DNA of 35,761 bases from Bacillota bacterium (GTDB lineage Bacteria > Bacillota > Thermosediminibacteria > Thermosediminibacterales > Tepidanaerobacteraceae), in assembly GCA_023622055.1 (NCBI GenBank), contig JAMNZY010000105.1, forward strand, positions 1 through 35,761. Reading direction: 5' to 3'. Positions 24,489-32,593 of this stretch are shown here, piece after piece. The notes beneath the pieces were generated by a model. It ran no database searches. It was given only the letters and a program-made list of their open reading frames with translations, and was not told the origin of the DNA. Made by a program: the position numbers and the translations under genes. The first letter of the stretch is position 1. Every line of letters begins with the position of its first letter.

Positions 24489-25677
24489 AGGTAAAAAACT
24501 TGTAAGCGCAGCAATTGTTTTTGCCCTTATCCTTTGGTTTTTCTGTCCCACTGCTTTTGCTGAAGAGGAAAGAGAAAAAGGATATTATGTGGTTTACGAA
24601 GAAGGAACCAACAAAAAAATATTTTCCACAGCAAGAGTACTGCATGTAGGTGACCAGTATTTAAACGAAGAAAACAAATTATATGAAATTGTTAAAATCT
24701 CTGGAGACAAGGCTTATGCAAAATTTAAGGAAAAGGTAGATATCGAGGCAGCTTTAAATTATCCCGGTTCAGATAGTATGGCGGATATTTCTGGAGACAA
24801 CTCTATCTCATTAGAAGCTGCTAGTGCAAAGAAAGAGAAAGTGGTAGCTATTTACCATACTCACAGTGATGAGTCATATATCCCGACTGACGGCAAAGCT
24901 AGCATACCTCACAACGGAGGTATTTATAAAGTTGGTGCTGCCCTAAAGGCAGCATTAGAAGAAAAGGGTATAAAGGTAATCCAATCTAGACAATCCCATG
25001 ACCCTCATGATTCTATGGCCTACCAAAGGTCCCGTCGCACTGCTGCGGAACTTTTGAAAAGTGGCGCTGATGCTCTCATCGATATCCATCGTGATGCAGT
25101 ACCTGCAGAGGAATATTTAGGGAATGTGAACGGACAATCTCTTGCAAAGATTCAGCTGGTGGTAGGCCGTCAGAATCCTCAAATGGAGGCTACAGATAAT
25201 TTTGCCAAACAGCTAAAGGCTACTGCTGACAAAAAATATCCAGGTCTTGTAAAGGGAATTTTTTACGGTAAAGGTGCATACAATCAGGATTTATCTCCGA
25301 GAAACATACTAATTGAGGCGGGAACTTATACAAATTCGAGATTTAAGGCCCAAGATGGCGCCAATATGATGGCAGATGTTATTGCCACAACACTTTATGG
25401 TGAAGATTACGCAAAAGAGGCTGCTCCCAGTAAAGGCACAACTACAAAAATACCGGGAGAAGGGGGAGGCGCATCTAGAGCCCTACTGTGGATTTTAGGA
25501 ATATCAGCTTTAGGATTTGGAGCCTACATGTTAATTTCTACTGGTGGTATCAACGAACTTACTGCAAAAGTTAAGCGGTTTTCCAGCAGGGAATTTGCCA
25601 ATTTTCTAGGTGCAAAAATGTCGAAATCAGATGAAGATAAGAAGGAAAGTGACGACCGAGAAGAAAAAGACCATTGA
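24472..25677 (+). CDS. spoIIP: SpoIIP-like sporulation amidase with an extra C-terminal membrane anchor
   Basis: SpoIIP cuts septal peptidoglycan during engulfment, acting as amidase and endopeptidase together with SpoIID. A signal-type segment (about residues 9-30, ending PTAFA) is followed by a roughly 85-residue N-terminal region, then the SpoIIP catalytic domain with YHTHSDESY (His129, His131), IDIHRDA (His206) and ILIEAGT (Glu282). These fit a zinc amidase fold. A second hydrophobic helix (LLWILGISALGFGAYMLIS, about 337-357) and a charged 40-residue tail follow; classical SpoIIP lacks these. GTG 24472 with AAGGTG 6 nt before it is preferred over 24463. It may be a forespore-expressed relative rather than the orthologue of B. 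subtilis SpoIIP. Confidence 0.82.
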   Translation: MKNPDRGKKLVSAAIVFALILWFFCPTAFAEEEREKGYYVVYEEGTNKKIFSTARVLHVGDQYLNEENKLYEIVKISGDKAYAKFKEKVDIEAALNYPGSDSMADISGDNSISLEAASAKKEKVVAIYHTHSDESYIPTDGKASIPHNGGIYKVGAALKAALEEKGIKVIQSRQSHDPHDSMAYQRSRRTAAELLKSGADALIDIHRDAVPAEEYLGNVNGQSLAKIQLVVGRQNPQMEATDNFAKQLKATADKKYPGLVKGIFYGKGAYNQDLSPRNILIEAGTYTNSRFKAQDGANMMADVIATTLYGEDYAKEAAPSKGTTTKIPGEGGGASRALLWILGISALGFGAYMLISTGGINELTAKVKRFSSREFANFLGAKMSKSDEDKKESDDREEKDH

Positions 25678-25720
25678 GATGAAATTAGACTTTTAAGGTA
25701 AGCTAATTGGGGGAGTAAGT

Positions 25721-26161
25721 TTGAAAGTTATTTATTCTAGCTATTGGGGCAGCTACCTTGCCATGGTAGCTGCTTCCTTGCATATAGGCCGCATTAAAAC
25801 AAAAAAAGATTTCACCCTCCATTTGTTTAACAACGTAAAGGACCACGAACTGGGAGAGCTGATACCTGTTGGCAAAGATGATGAAGGGCGAGAAGTATTT
25901 GTAGTAGGCGCTAAAAAGTCAGGTACAATTCTAGAAAAAACTTTGAAGGGAGTAGCCGAAACCTATGGTTTTTCAGCTGACTCGGTTGTATTTATTGATC
26001 TCAATCATTTTTACAATAGCCTACTTGGACTGGGTGTTTTTCTTATTAGAAGATTAAACTTGGTTTCAATTGGTACAAGACTTGTAGTAAAAGGCATAGA
26101 TTATGTAAAGTTAAAAAAGGTAGTTGACAGTGTAAAATACAAACCTTGTATAAGAGAATAG
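25721..26161 (+). CDS. DUF3189 family protein, first of a tandem pair
   Basis: This protein of unknown function is homologous to the next gene along its length. The N-terminal strand-loop-helix reads MKVIYSSYWGSYLAMVAASLHIG, and the C-terminal part includes RRLNLVSIGTRLVVKGI. Compared with its neighbour it lacks the Cys and His-Ser-Ser of the loop (SSYWGSYLA against CCYGSAHSS). It starts at TTG 25721 after GGGGGAG. It lies 43 nt behind the SpoIIP-like gene with no terminator between, so it may belong to the same transcript. DUF3189 genes tend to occur in spore formers, but no role is known. Confidence 0.72.
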   Translation: MKVIYSSYWGSYLAMVAASLHIGRIKTKKDFTLHLFNNVKDHELGELIPVGKDDEGREVFVVGAKKSGTILEKTLKGVAETYGFSADSVVFIDLNHFYNSLLGLGVFLIRRLNLVSIGTRLVVKGIDYVKLKKVVDSVKYKPCIRE

Positions 26162-26171
26162 AGGTAGGGAG

Positions 26172-26648
26172 ATGAAAATATTTTACTGTTGTTACGGCAG
26201 TGCACATTCATCGGTAGTTGCAGCATCAATTCACTTGGGACTGTTGCCTTCAAATCGGGTACCCACATTTAGAGAGTTTATAGTGTTGCCTCATTATGAT
26301 AAGACAGAGTCTTTTGAGATAGGAACACCCTTTTATATGGGGAAGGACGAATATAATTCTGAGATTTTTATATTGGGTATGGGAAGTGAGAGAAAATTAG
26401 TAAAAAGGGCCATATTGAGTTTTTTAACTCATGCAGGGATAAACACTCAGGATGTAATGATTATAGACACTTTAAAAAACGTGAACTTAATAACAAAAAT
26501 AGGAGGTTTTGCCTCAAGGAGATTGGGTTTAGTTACAATAGGGAGGCCACTTACCATATTGGGCATTCAGCAAAGATATAGAGATTTTGTTAAACTTGTG
26601 ATGCAAGTGAAAACTAAAGAACAAAATATGTTGACCCAACTTGACTAA
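26172..26648 (+). CDS. DUF3189 family protein, second of a tandem pair
   Basis: The 158-aa product begins MKIFYCCYGSAHSSVVAAS, a beta strand, a loop with Cys, His and Ser, and a helix, which is the conserved core of DUF3189. The rest has EIFILGMGSERK and SRRLGLVTIGRPLTILGI, matching the first copy (FVVGAKKSG; RRLNLVSIGTRLVVKGI). The loop looks like a ligand or phosphate site, but that is a guess. ATG 26172 follows AGAGGTAGGGAG, 10 nt after the first copy. der comes next after a 90-nt gap. Confidence 0.75.
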   Translation: MKIFYCCYGSAHSSVVAASIHLGLLPSNRVPTFREFIVLPHYDKTESFEIGTPFYMGKDEYNSEIFILGMGSERKLVKRAILSFLTHAGINTQDVMIIDTLKNVNLITKIGGFASRRLGLVTIGRPLTILGIQQRYRDFVKLVMQVKTKEQNMLTQLD

Positions 26649-26658
26649 ACTGTGTTTT

Positions 26659-26686
26659 TTGACAATAATATTGGTGCAGGTAATAA
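26659..26686 (+). promoter_or_regulatory. Candidate sigma-A promoter for der-gpsA
   Basis: A perfect TTGACA at 26659-26664 is followed after 16 bp by the weak -10 TAATAA (26681-26686). A 6-bp inverted repeat ATCAGT/ACTGAT lies further down in the der leader. Position fits a promoter for the housekeeping gene der; the -10 is the weak point. Confidence 0.38.
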
Positions 26687-26738
26687 CCGCTAATTTTAAT
26701 CAGTGTTTTACTGATAAGATACAATGGGGGCTTGAAAA

Positions 26739-28058
26739 ATGAGTTTTATTGTAGCCATTGTTGGCAGGCCCAATGTAGGCAAGTCAACTCTTTTTAACAG
26801 AATAATGGGAAGAAGAATTTCCATAGTTCACGATAAACCAGGTGTAACTCGCGACAGGATATATGGAGAGACCGACTGGAATGGGAAACATTTTACACTA
26901 ATAGATACTGGAGGCATTGAGCCATCGTCTAGTGATATTATATTAAGGCAAATGAAACGACAGGCGGATTTTGCCATTGACACTGCAAATTTAATTTTGT
27001 TTATGGTTGATGCAAAAGAGGGTATGACCCATGCTGATTTAGATGTGGCTCAAATGTTGAGAAAAAGCGGTAAGCCGGTTATATTAGTTGTAAACAAAGT
27101 AGATAATTATAGTGAAACATATCATAATTACGAGTTTTATCAGTTAGGTTTTGGTGATCCTATATATATTTCGGCTGTCCATGGGTTGGCCATTGGTGAT
27201 TTGCTGGATAAAATAACCGATTATATAGAAAAACAAGGTGATAATCCAGAAGATGAGGATATTACCAAGGTGGCCATAATAGGCAGGCCCAATGTGGGAA
27301 AGTCATCCCTTATAAATGCCTTATTAGGTGAAGAAAGGGTTATTGTCAGCGATATTCCGGGCACTACTAGAGATGCCATTGATACATACTTTGAAATCGG
27401 CGGAAAAAAGATGCTTTTCATCGACACAGCAGGTCTTAGGAGAAAAAGTAAAATCAATGAAGATGTGGAGTACTACAGCAGTGTAAGGGCCATAGGAGCT
27501 ATTAATCGTGCCGATGTAGTGCTTATGGTATTGGATGCCACTGAAAAAATAACAGAGCAGGATAAGCGAATTGCAGGCATAGCCCATGAAGCTGGTAAAG
27601 CCACTATAATTGCCGTAAACAAATGGGATTTAGTAGAAAAAGACACATATACCGTCCAAGAATTTAATAACAGAATCAGAACCGAATTAGCTTTTATGCA
27701 GTATGCGCCAATTGTTTATGTATCAGCCAAGACAGGACAGAGAATTAATCGCATTTTTACACTAATTGATACTGTCATGGAAAATTACACCCTCAGAGTG
27801 AAGACAAGCACGCTAAACAATTTAATAAATGAGGCTACAGCCATATCTGAACCACCTACCATAAAGGGAAAAAAATTGAAGATATTTTATGCTGTACAGA
27901 CAAGCGTAAAACCACCTACTTTTGTCTTTTTTGTCAATGATACAAAACTATTTCATTTTTCATATGAGAGATATTTAGAAAATACTCTCCGCCAAGTATT
28001 TGGATTTGAAGGGACTCCCATAATAATAAAACCCCGACAAAAGAAAGGAAGCGACTAA
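26739..28058 (+). CDS. der: Ribosome biogenesis GTPase Der (EngA)
   Basis: Der is an essential GTPase with two tandem G domains that helps 50S subunit assembly. G domain 1 has GRPNVGKST, DTGG and NKVD; G domain 2 has GRPNVGKSS, DTAGLRRKSK and NKWD. The C-terminal KH-like domain ends FGFEGTPIIIKPRQKK. At 439 aa it is full length. It is 2 nt upstream of gpsA, the same pairing as in B. subtilis, where spoIVA also lies a little further on. Confidence 0.97.
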   Translation: MSFIVAIVGRPNVGKSTLFNRIMGRRISIVHDKPGVTRDRIYGETDWNGKHFTLIDTGGIEPSSSDIILRQMKRQADFAIDTANLILFMVDAKEGMTHADLDVAQMLRKSGKPVILVVNKVDNYSETYHNYEFYQLGFGDPIYISAVHGLAIGDLLDKITDYIEKQGDNPEDEDITKVAIIGRPNVGKSSLINALLGEERVIVSDIPGTTRDAIDTYFEIGGKKMLFIDTAGLRRKSKINEDVEYYSSVRAIGAINRADVVLMVLDATEKITEQDKRIAGIAHEAGKATIIAVNKWDLVEKDTYTVQEFNNRIRTELAFMQYAPIVYVSAKTGQRINRIFTLIDTVMENYTLRVKTSTLNNLINEATAISEPPTIKGKKLKIFYAVQTSVKPPTFVFFVNDTKLFHFSYERYLENTLRQVFGFEGTPIIIKPRQKKGSD

Positions 28059-28060
28059 TT

Positions 28061-29095
28061 GTGTTAAAAGTTGCAATTATTGGTGCTGGCAGCTGGGGCA
28101 CTGCTTTAGCACATGTAGCGGCAGAAAACAATAACAGCACATATCTGTGGGTTAGAAGACGAGAGTTGGCGGATGAGATAATTAAAACCAGAGAAAATAG
28201 ACCATACTTACCAGGTGTAAAGATTTCGCCAAAAATAAATATATCAACGGATCTGGAGGAAGTAGTATCTGAAGCTGATATTATAATAGTGGCAGTGCCA
28301 TCTCAAGCTGTGAGAACTATGGCAAGGAAAATCAGCAATTTTATAAAAGATGACGTTATTGTTACCAGTGCATCAAAAGGCATTGAACTAAACAGCTTAA
28401 AGCGCATGTCAGAAGTTTTGGCGGAAGAGCTTGAAAATGTTAAGACTCAAAACATTGTTGCCTTATCTGGCCCCAGTCATGCTGAAGAGGTAATTAAAAA
28501 TTTACCCACAGCTATTGTGGCAGCTTCTTCGGGAGAGCAGGCAGCTGAAAAGGTTCAAGATGTTCTTATCAACTGTAATTTTCGAGTCTATACAAATAGC
28601 GACGTTATAGGAGTGGAACTAGGAGGAGCTTTAAAGAATATAATTGCAATTTGTTCTGGGATTTCCGATGGACTAGGCCTAGGAGATAACACCAAGGCGG
28701 CATTGATGACCCGTGGCATAGTTGAAATTACCCGCCTTGGGGTAAAATTAGGGGCATCCCCTGCCACCTTTTCCGGTTTATCAGGAATTGGAGATTTAAT
28801 AGTCACATGTAGCAGCGATTTTAGTAGAAATCGAAGGGCAGGTATACAAATTGGTCAGGGGAAAACTGTAGAGGAAGTTATACAATCTACCAACATGGTA
28901 ATTGAAGGCATAAATACAACTAAAGCAACTTTTTTGCTGGCACAAAAGCACAAAATAGAAATGCCCATAACTGAACAAGCATACCTGGTTCTTTTTGAAG
29001 GAAAAGACCCAGAAGTGGCGGTAAAATCCTTGATGAGCCGAGTTGGCAAACATGAACACGAAGATATAATTACACAAAAATTTATTAATTATTAA
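28061..29095 (+). CDS. gpsA: Glycerol-3-phosphate dehydrogenase [NAD(P)+] GpsA
   Basis: GpsA reduces dihydroxyacetone phosphate to sn-glycerol-3-phosphate for phospholipid synthesis. The NAD(P)-binding loop is GAGSWGTALA, followed by VAVPSQAVR, the substrate region ALSGPSHAEE, the catalytic-lysine helix GALKNIIAICSGISDG and GLSGIGDLIVTC. Length is 344 aa, near the family norm. The start is GTG 28061, with AAAGGAAG about 10 nt upstream. The gene ends in a strong terminator overlapping its stop. Confidence 0.96.
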   Translation: MLKVAIIGAGSWGTALAHVAAENNNSTYLWVRRRELADEIIKTRENRPYLPGVKISPKINISTDLEEVVSEADIIIVAVPSQAVRTMARKISNFIKDDVIVTSASKGIELNSLKRMSEVLAEELENVKTQNIVALSGPSHAEEVIKNLPTAIVAASSGEQAAEKVQDVLINCNFRVYTNSDVIGVELGGALKNIIAICSGISDGLGLGDNTKAALMTRGIVEITRLGVKLGASPATFSGLSGIGDLIVTCSSDFSRNRRAGIQIGQGKTVEEVIQSTNMVIEGINTTKATFLLAQKHKIEMPITEQAYLVLFEGKDPEVAVKSLMSRVGKHEHEDIITQKFINY

Positions 29096-29126
29096 AAACG
29101 TGGAAACTCATTTCCACGTTTTTTTA
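29095..29126 (+). terminator. Rho-independent terminator after gpsA
   Basis: AAAACGTGGAAA and TTTCCACGTTTT form a 12-bp perfect stem with a CTCA loop and a T tract. It closes the der-gpsA unit and isolates spoIVA. Confidence 0.92.
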
Positions 29127-29135
29127 CTTTTTAAG

Positions 29136-29163
29136 TAATAAAGATTTAGCCTTGTCATATATA
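29136..29163 (+). promoter_or_regulatory. Weak candidate sigma-E promoter for spoIVA
   Basis: TAATAAA (29136-29142) and CATATATA (29156-29163) resemble sigma-E elements KMATATT and CATACAnT with a 13-bp spacer, one short of usual. spoIVA is a sigma-E gene in B. subtilis, and this is the best match I can see between the gpsA terminator and the gene. Confidence 0.25.
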
Positions 29164-29277
29164 TATACTGTAGATTTAAGTCAACTACCCCTCCTCAGGA
29201 AATTCGGATAAGCTTAAGGCCAAAAACCAAAAATTTGTGTCTATGAAAGGGGGGGACTACAAAAGGGAGGGAAAGGG

Positions 29278-30756
29278 ATGGAAAAATTTAATCTATTTAA
29301 TGATATCATAGAAAGGACCGGAGGGGATATTTATATTGGTGTAGTAGGTCCTGTAAGAGCTGGTAAATCCACTTTTGTAAAAAAATTCATGGAGCTTATG
29401 GTAATACCTAACATAACCGACGCCAACTATCGCTCAAGAGCAAAAGATGAGCTGCCCCAGAGCGGTGCAGGCAGAACAATCACCACAGCAGAACCCAAAT
29501 TCATCCCCAGTGAAGCAGTAGAAATAACTTTTAAAGAAAATATTAAATTTAGAGTGAGATTAGTAGATAATGTAGGCTATACAGTAAGAGGTGCCTTGGG
29601 GTATGAGGATGAAAATGGGCCCAGGATGGTAAGTACACCTTGGTTTGAAGAAGAGATTCCTTTTCAAGAAGCTGCCGAAATTGGAACAAGAAAAGTCATA
29701 GAAGAACACTCTACCATAGGCCTAGTAGTAACTACTGATGGTTCAGTCACTGAAATTTCAAGAGAAAACTATGTAGAAGCTGAAGAAAGAATTATAGAAG
29801 AGCTAAAAGCCATAGGTAAACCCTTTGTTGTGGTACTAAATACTAGCCGCCCCTTTGATACAAAAGTAGCGGATATGCAGCAAGAGTTAGAAGCTAAATA
29901 TGATGTGCCGGTGCTTCCTTTTGACTGTCAGCAGCTGACCGTTGAAGACATATATAAGATATTGGAACAAGTTTTGTATGAATTTCCTATTATGGAAATT
30001 AATGTGCGGATGCCAGGGTGGATACAAGTACTTGAAAAAGACCATTGGTTGAGAAGGCAATTTGAAGATTCAGTAAAGGACACCATGAAGGATGTAAAGC
30101 GGTTAAGAGATATGGAGAAAACCGTTGATGCTTTAAGAACATATGAATTTGTAGAAAAGGTTGAAATTAGGGAAATGAATCTAGGTCTAGGCACTACAGA
30201 AATAATTATGGATGCGAAAAAAGATTTATTTTACAAAGTTTTAAGCGAAATATCGGAACTTGAGATAACATCAGAAAAAGACCTTTTGGAACTAATGGGT
30301 GAGCTGACCAAAGCTAAGAAAGCTTATGACAAGGTAGCACAAGCATTAGAAGATGTTCAAAAAACAGGTTATGGGATAGTGCCGCCTCAACTGGATGAAA
30401 TGACATTGGAAGAACCAGAGATTGTTCGCCAAGGGTCAAGGTTTGGGGTAAGGCTCAGGGCAATTGCCCCCTCAATTCACATGATAAAAACCAATATCCA
30501 GGCGGAAGTATCGCCTATAATCGGCACTGAAAAACAAAGTGAGGAATTAATAAAATATCTAATGAGTGAATTTGAAAGCGACCCATCAAAACTTTGGGAA
30601 ACAAATCTTTTTGGCAAATCATTAAATGATTTAGTAAGAGAGGGCATACAAAACAAATTGGCAAATATGCCAGAATCAGCTCAAGATAAGATTCAAGAGA
30701 CTTTGCAGCGCATTGTCAATGAAGGCAGTGGTGGCCTCATCTGCATAATACTGTAA
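29278..30756 (+). CDS. spoIVA: Stage IV sporulation protein A, coat morphogenetic ATPase
   Basis: SpoIVA polymerises with ATP hydrolysis on the forespore surface in the mother cell and forms the base layer of the coat. A Walker A motif GPVRAGKST starts at residue 24, and the protein shows the characteristic DNVGYTVRGALGYEDENG, TDGSVTEI and the C-terminal GGLICIIL that contacts the SpoVM-coated membrane. At 492 aa it matches the B. subtilis length. ATG 29278 follows GGGAGGG. It is a single-gene unit between two terminators. Confidence 0.97.
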   Translation: MEKFNLFNDIIERTGGDIYIGVVGPVRAGKSTFVKKFMELMVIPNITDANYRSRAKDELPQSGAGRTITTAEPKFIPSEAVEITFKENIKFRVRLVDNVGYTVRGALGYEDENGPRMVSTPWFEEEIPFQEAAEIGTRKVIEEHSTIGLVVTTDGSVTEISRENYVEAEERIIEELKAIGKPFVVVLNTSRPFDTKVADMQQELEAKYDVPVLPFDCQQLTVEDIYKILEQVLYEFPIMEINVRMPGWIQVLEKDHWLRRQFEDSVKDTMKDVKRLRDMEKTVDALRTYEFVEKVEIREMNLGLGTTEIIMDAKKDLFYKVLSEISELEITSEKDLLELMGELTKAKKAYDKVAQALEDVQKTGYGIVPPQLDEMTLEEPEIVRQGSRFGVRLRAIAPSIHMIKTNIQAEVSPIIGTEKQSEELIKYLMSEFESDPSKLWETNLFGKSLNDLVREGIQNKLANMPESAQDKIQETLQRIVNEGSGGLICIIL

Positions 30757-30760
30757 AATG

Positions 30761-30813
30761 AAAATAAGTTAAGTTAAGGTGCTAGTCACCATTAGCTTAA
30801 CTTATTTTATTTT
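30761..30813. terminator. Long, probably bidirectional terminator after spoIVA
   Basis: AAAATAAGTTAAG and CTTAACTTATTTT form a 13-bp perfect stem around a 22-nt loop that itself contains GGTG/CACC. A T-rich tract follows on the + strand, and an A-rich stretch before the stem would serve the opposite strand. Confidence 0.82.
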
Positions 30814-30880
30814 CAGCCCTAGATAATTTTAGTAGAAGGATTTTTATGCAAAAAATAGAACTTAATCTGTATTTCAGCAG

Positions 30881-30909
30881 TTGATACATGGGAGATTATA
30901 AATTATATT
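30881..30909 (+). promoter_or_regulatory. Sigma-A promoter for the acylphosphatase-rarA-cheB unit
   Basis: TTGATA (30881-30886) and TATATT (30904-30909) are 17 bp apart, each 5 of 6. They lie 50 nt upstream of the acylphosphatase start and after the spoIVA terminator. Confidence 0.62.
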
Positions 30910-30958
30910 AATAGTAACAGAGATGCTCAAACGTGACTAGCGGTAGGGAGGTTTTTAA

Positions 30959-31234
30959 TTGAAAAAATCTGCTTACATCTACCTATATGGCATTGTCCAG
31001 GGCGTAGGCATGAGATATCAAGTATTCAGTAAGGCTACGAGTCTCGGCTTATTTGGGTATGTAAAGAACATGTCAGATGGAAGTGTTAAAATTGAAGTGG
31101 AAGGAGAGGAAACAGCTATATTATCCCTTGTGGATTTCATAAAAAAGGATGTAAGGTGGGCAAAGGTAGAAGATATTGAAATAGAATGGGAAGATTGTAA
31201 GAACAAATACAAAAGCTTTGAGATTTTAGGGTGA
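30959..31234 (+). CDS. acyP: Acylphosphatase
   Basis: Acylphosphatase hydrolyses carboxyl-phosphate bonds of small acyl phosphates. The loop GIVQGVGMRY contains the phosphate-binding Arg19, and Asn37 in YVKNMSDGSVKIEVEGEE positions the attacking water. Length is 91 aa, standard for the ferredoxin-like acylphosphatase fold. The start is TTG 30959 with GGGAGG about 8 nt upstream. The end is 5 nt from the rarA start and rarA's SD overlaps its stop, so the two are coupled. Confidence 0.93.
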   Translation: MKKSAYIYLYGIVQGVGMRYQVFSKATSLGLFGYVKNMSDGSVKIEVEGEETAILSLVDFIKKDVRWAKVEDIEIEWEDCKNKYKSFEILG

Positions 31235-31239
31235 AAAAA

Positions 31240-32568
31240 ATGAGTAATCAAACATCAATCTTCGATAAAGAGGAAAGAATATCAGGTCCCCTTGCTGACA
31301 GAATGAGGCCAAGAAACCTTGATGAGTTTGTAGGCCAAGAACACCTGTTAGGTGAAGGCAAGATACTTAGAAAGCTCATTGAAAGTGACAGCATTACTTC
31401 TATGATACTTTGGGGACCGCCTGGAGTAGGGAAAACAACCCTGGCAAGGATCATCGCTGAGAGAACCAATGCAAAATTTGAAAACTTCAGTGCTGTGCTT
31501 TCGGGAATTAAAGAGATAAGAGAAGTTATGAAACAGGCTGAGAGAAATCGGCTATACGGACAACGGACACTACTTTTTATCGATGAAATCCACAGATTTA
31601 ATAAATCACAGCAAGATGCTTTTTTGCCTTATGTGGAAAAAGGGGATATTATCCTAATTGGTGCTACCACAGAAAATCCTTCCTTTGAATTAAATTCTGC
31701 TCTCCTTTCACGGTCAAAGGTTTTTGTACTCAAACCATTAAAACCTGAGGATATTATAGTTTTGCTAAAAAAAGCCTTAAAAGACGAAAAACGCGGCCTT
31801 GGCGCCATTAAAATACATATTGCTAATGAAACTCTGGAAAAAATTTCTGTGTATGCCAATGGTGATGCCAGAGTGGCTCTTAACACATTGGAATTAGCGG
31901 TGCTTAGCACAAACCCTTCGTCAGATGGCGTAATTAGAATTACAGATGAGGTACTCAAAGAGGCTTTTCAGAAAAAGACCCTCATATACGACAAAAAAGG
32001 TGAGGAACATTACAACTTGATTTCTGCTTTTCACAAATCAATCCGAAACAGTGACTGCGATGCGGCTATATACTGGTTGGCCCGTATGCTGGAAGCAGGA
32101 GAAGACCCATTGTATATAGCAAGGCGCATGATTCGCATTGCTTCAGAGGATATTGGATTAGCTGATCCTAAAGCTATAGAACAAGCTGTTGCAGCCTTTC
32201 ACTCAGCTCATTTTATTGGTATGCCAGAGTGTAGTACAAGCTTGGCGCAAGCTGCAGTCTATCTGGCACTGTCACCTAAATCAAATGCCCTATACACAGC
32301 TTATCTTGAAGCAAAAAAAGACGCTTTAGAAACTATAGCTGAGCCTGTTCCGATGCATATAAGAAATGCTCCTACCAAGCTGATGAAAGAATTAGGCTAT
32401 GGTGAAGGGTATAAGTATGCCCATGATTTTGAGGACAAGGTGGCAGCTATGCAGTGCTTGCCTGATAACTTGTCTGGCAAGGAGTACTACCGTCCGACAA
32501 CTTCAGGTGAAGAAAAATTGTTTGGAAAGAGAAAAAGTCAAATTAAACAGCTGCAAAAGGATAAATAA
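31240..32568 (+). CDS. rarA: Replication-associated recombination protein A (RarA/MgsA AAA+ ATPase)
   Basis: RarA is a clamp-loader-like AAA+ ATPase acting at stalled replication forks. PLADRMRPRNLDEFVGQ is the typical N-terminus, Walker A is GPPGVGKTT at about 59-67, and Walker B is LLFIDEIHRFNKSQQD. The sensor region (GATTENPSFELNSALLSR) and the tetramerisation domain (EDIGLADPKA, LALSPKSNA) follow. ATG 31240 is 5 nt after AGGGTGA and preferred over GTG 31231. Length is 442 aa, normal. Confidence 0.95.
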   Translation: MSNQTSIFDKEERISGPLADRMRPRNLDEFVGQEHLLGEGKILRKLIESDSITSMILWGPPGVGKTTLARIIAERTNAKFENFSAVLSGIKEIREVMKQAERNRLYGQRTLLFIDEIHRFNKSQQDAFLPYVEKGDIILIGATTENPSFELNSALLSRSKVFVLKPLKPEDIIVLLKKALKDEKRGLGAIKIHIANETLEKISVYANGDARVALNTLELAVLSTNPSSDGVIRITDEVLKEAFQKKTLIYDKKGEEHYNLISAFHKSIRNSDCDAAIYWLARMLEAGEDPLYIARRMIRIASEDIGLADPKAIEQAVAAFHSAHFIGMPECSTSLAQAAVYLALSPKSNALYTAYLEAKKDALETIAEPVPMHIRNAPTKLMKELGYGEGYKYAHDFEDKVAAMQCLPDNLSGKEYYRPTTSGEEKLFGKRKSQIKQLQKDK

Positions 32569-32593
32569 AAATTATATTGTTTCGGAGGCAATC

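Noticed and set aside
30847-30885. 12-codon ORF (MQKIELNLYFSS) with AGAAGGA upstream, a possible leader peptide
   Set aside because: Its stop overlaps the -35 of the acylphosphatase promoter, so it would not be on that transcript, and no regulatory codon run or attenuator follows.
32399-32593. 65-residue N-terminal extension of CheB
   Set aside because: It overlaps rarA in another frame; the receiver domain starts at ATG 32594, which has its own SD.
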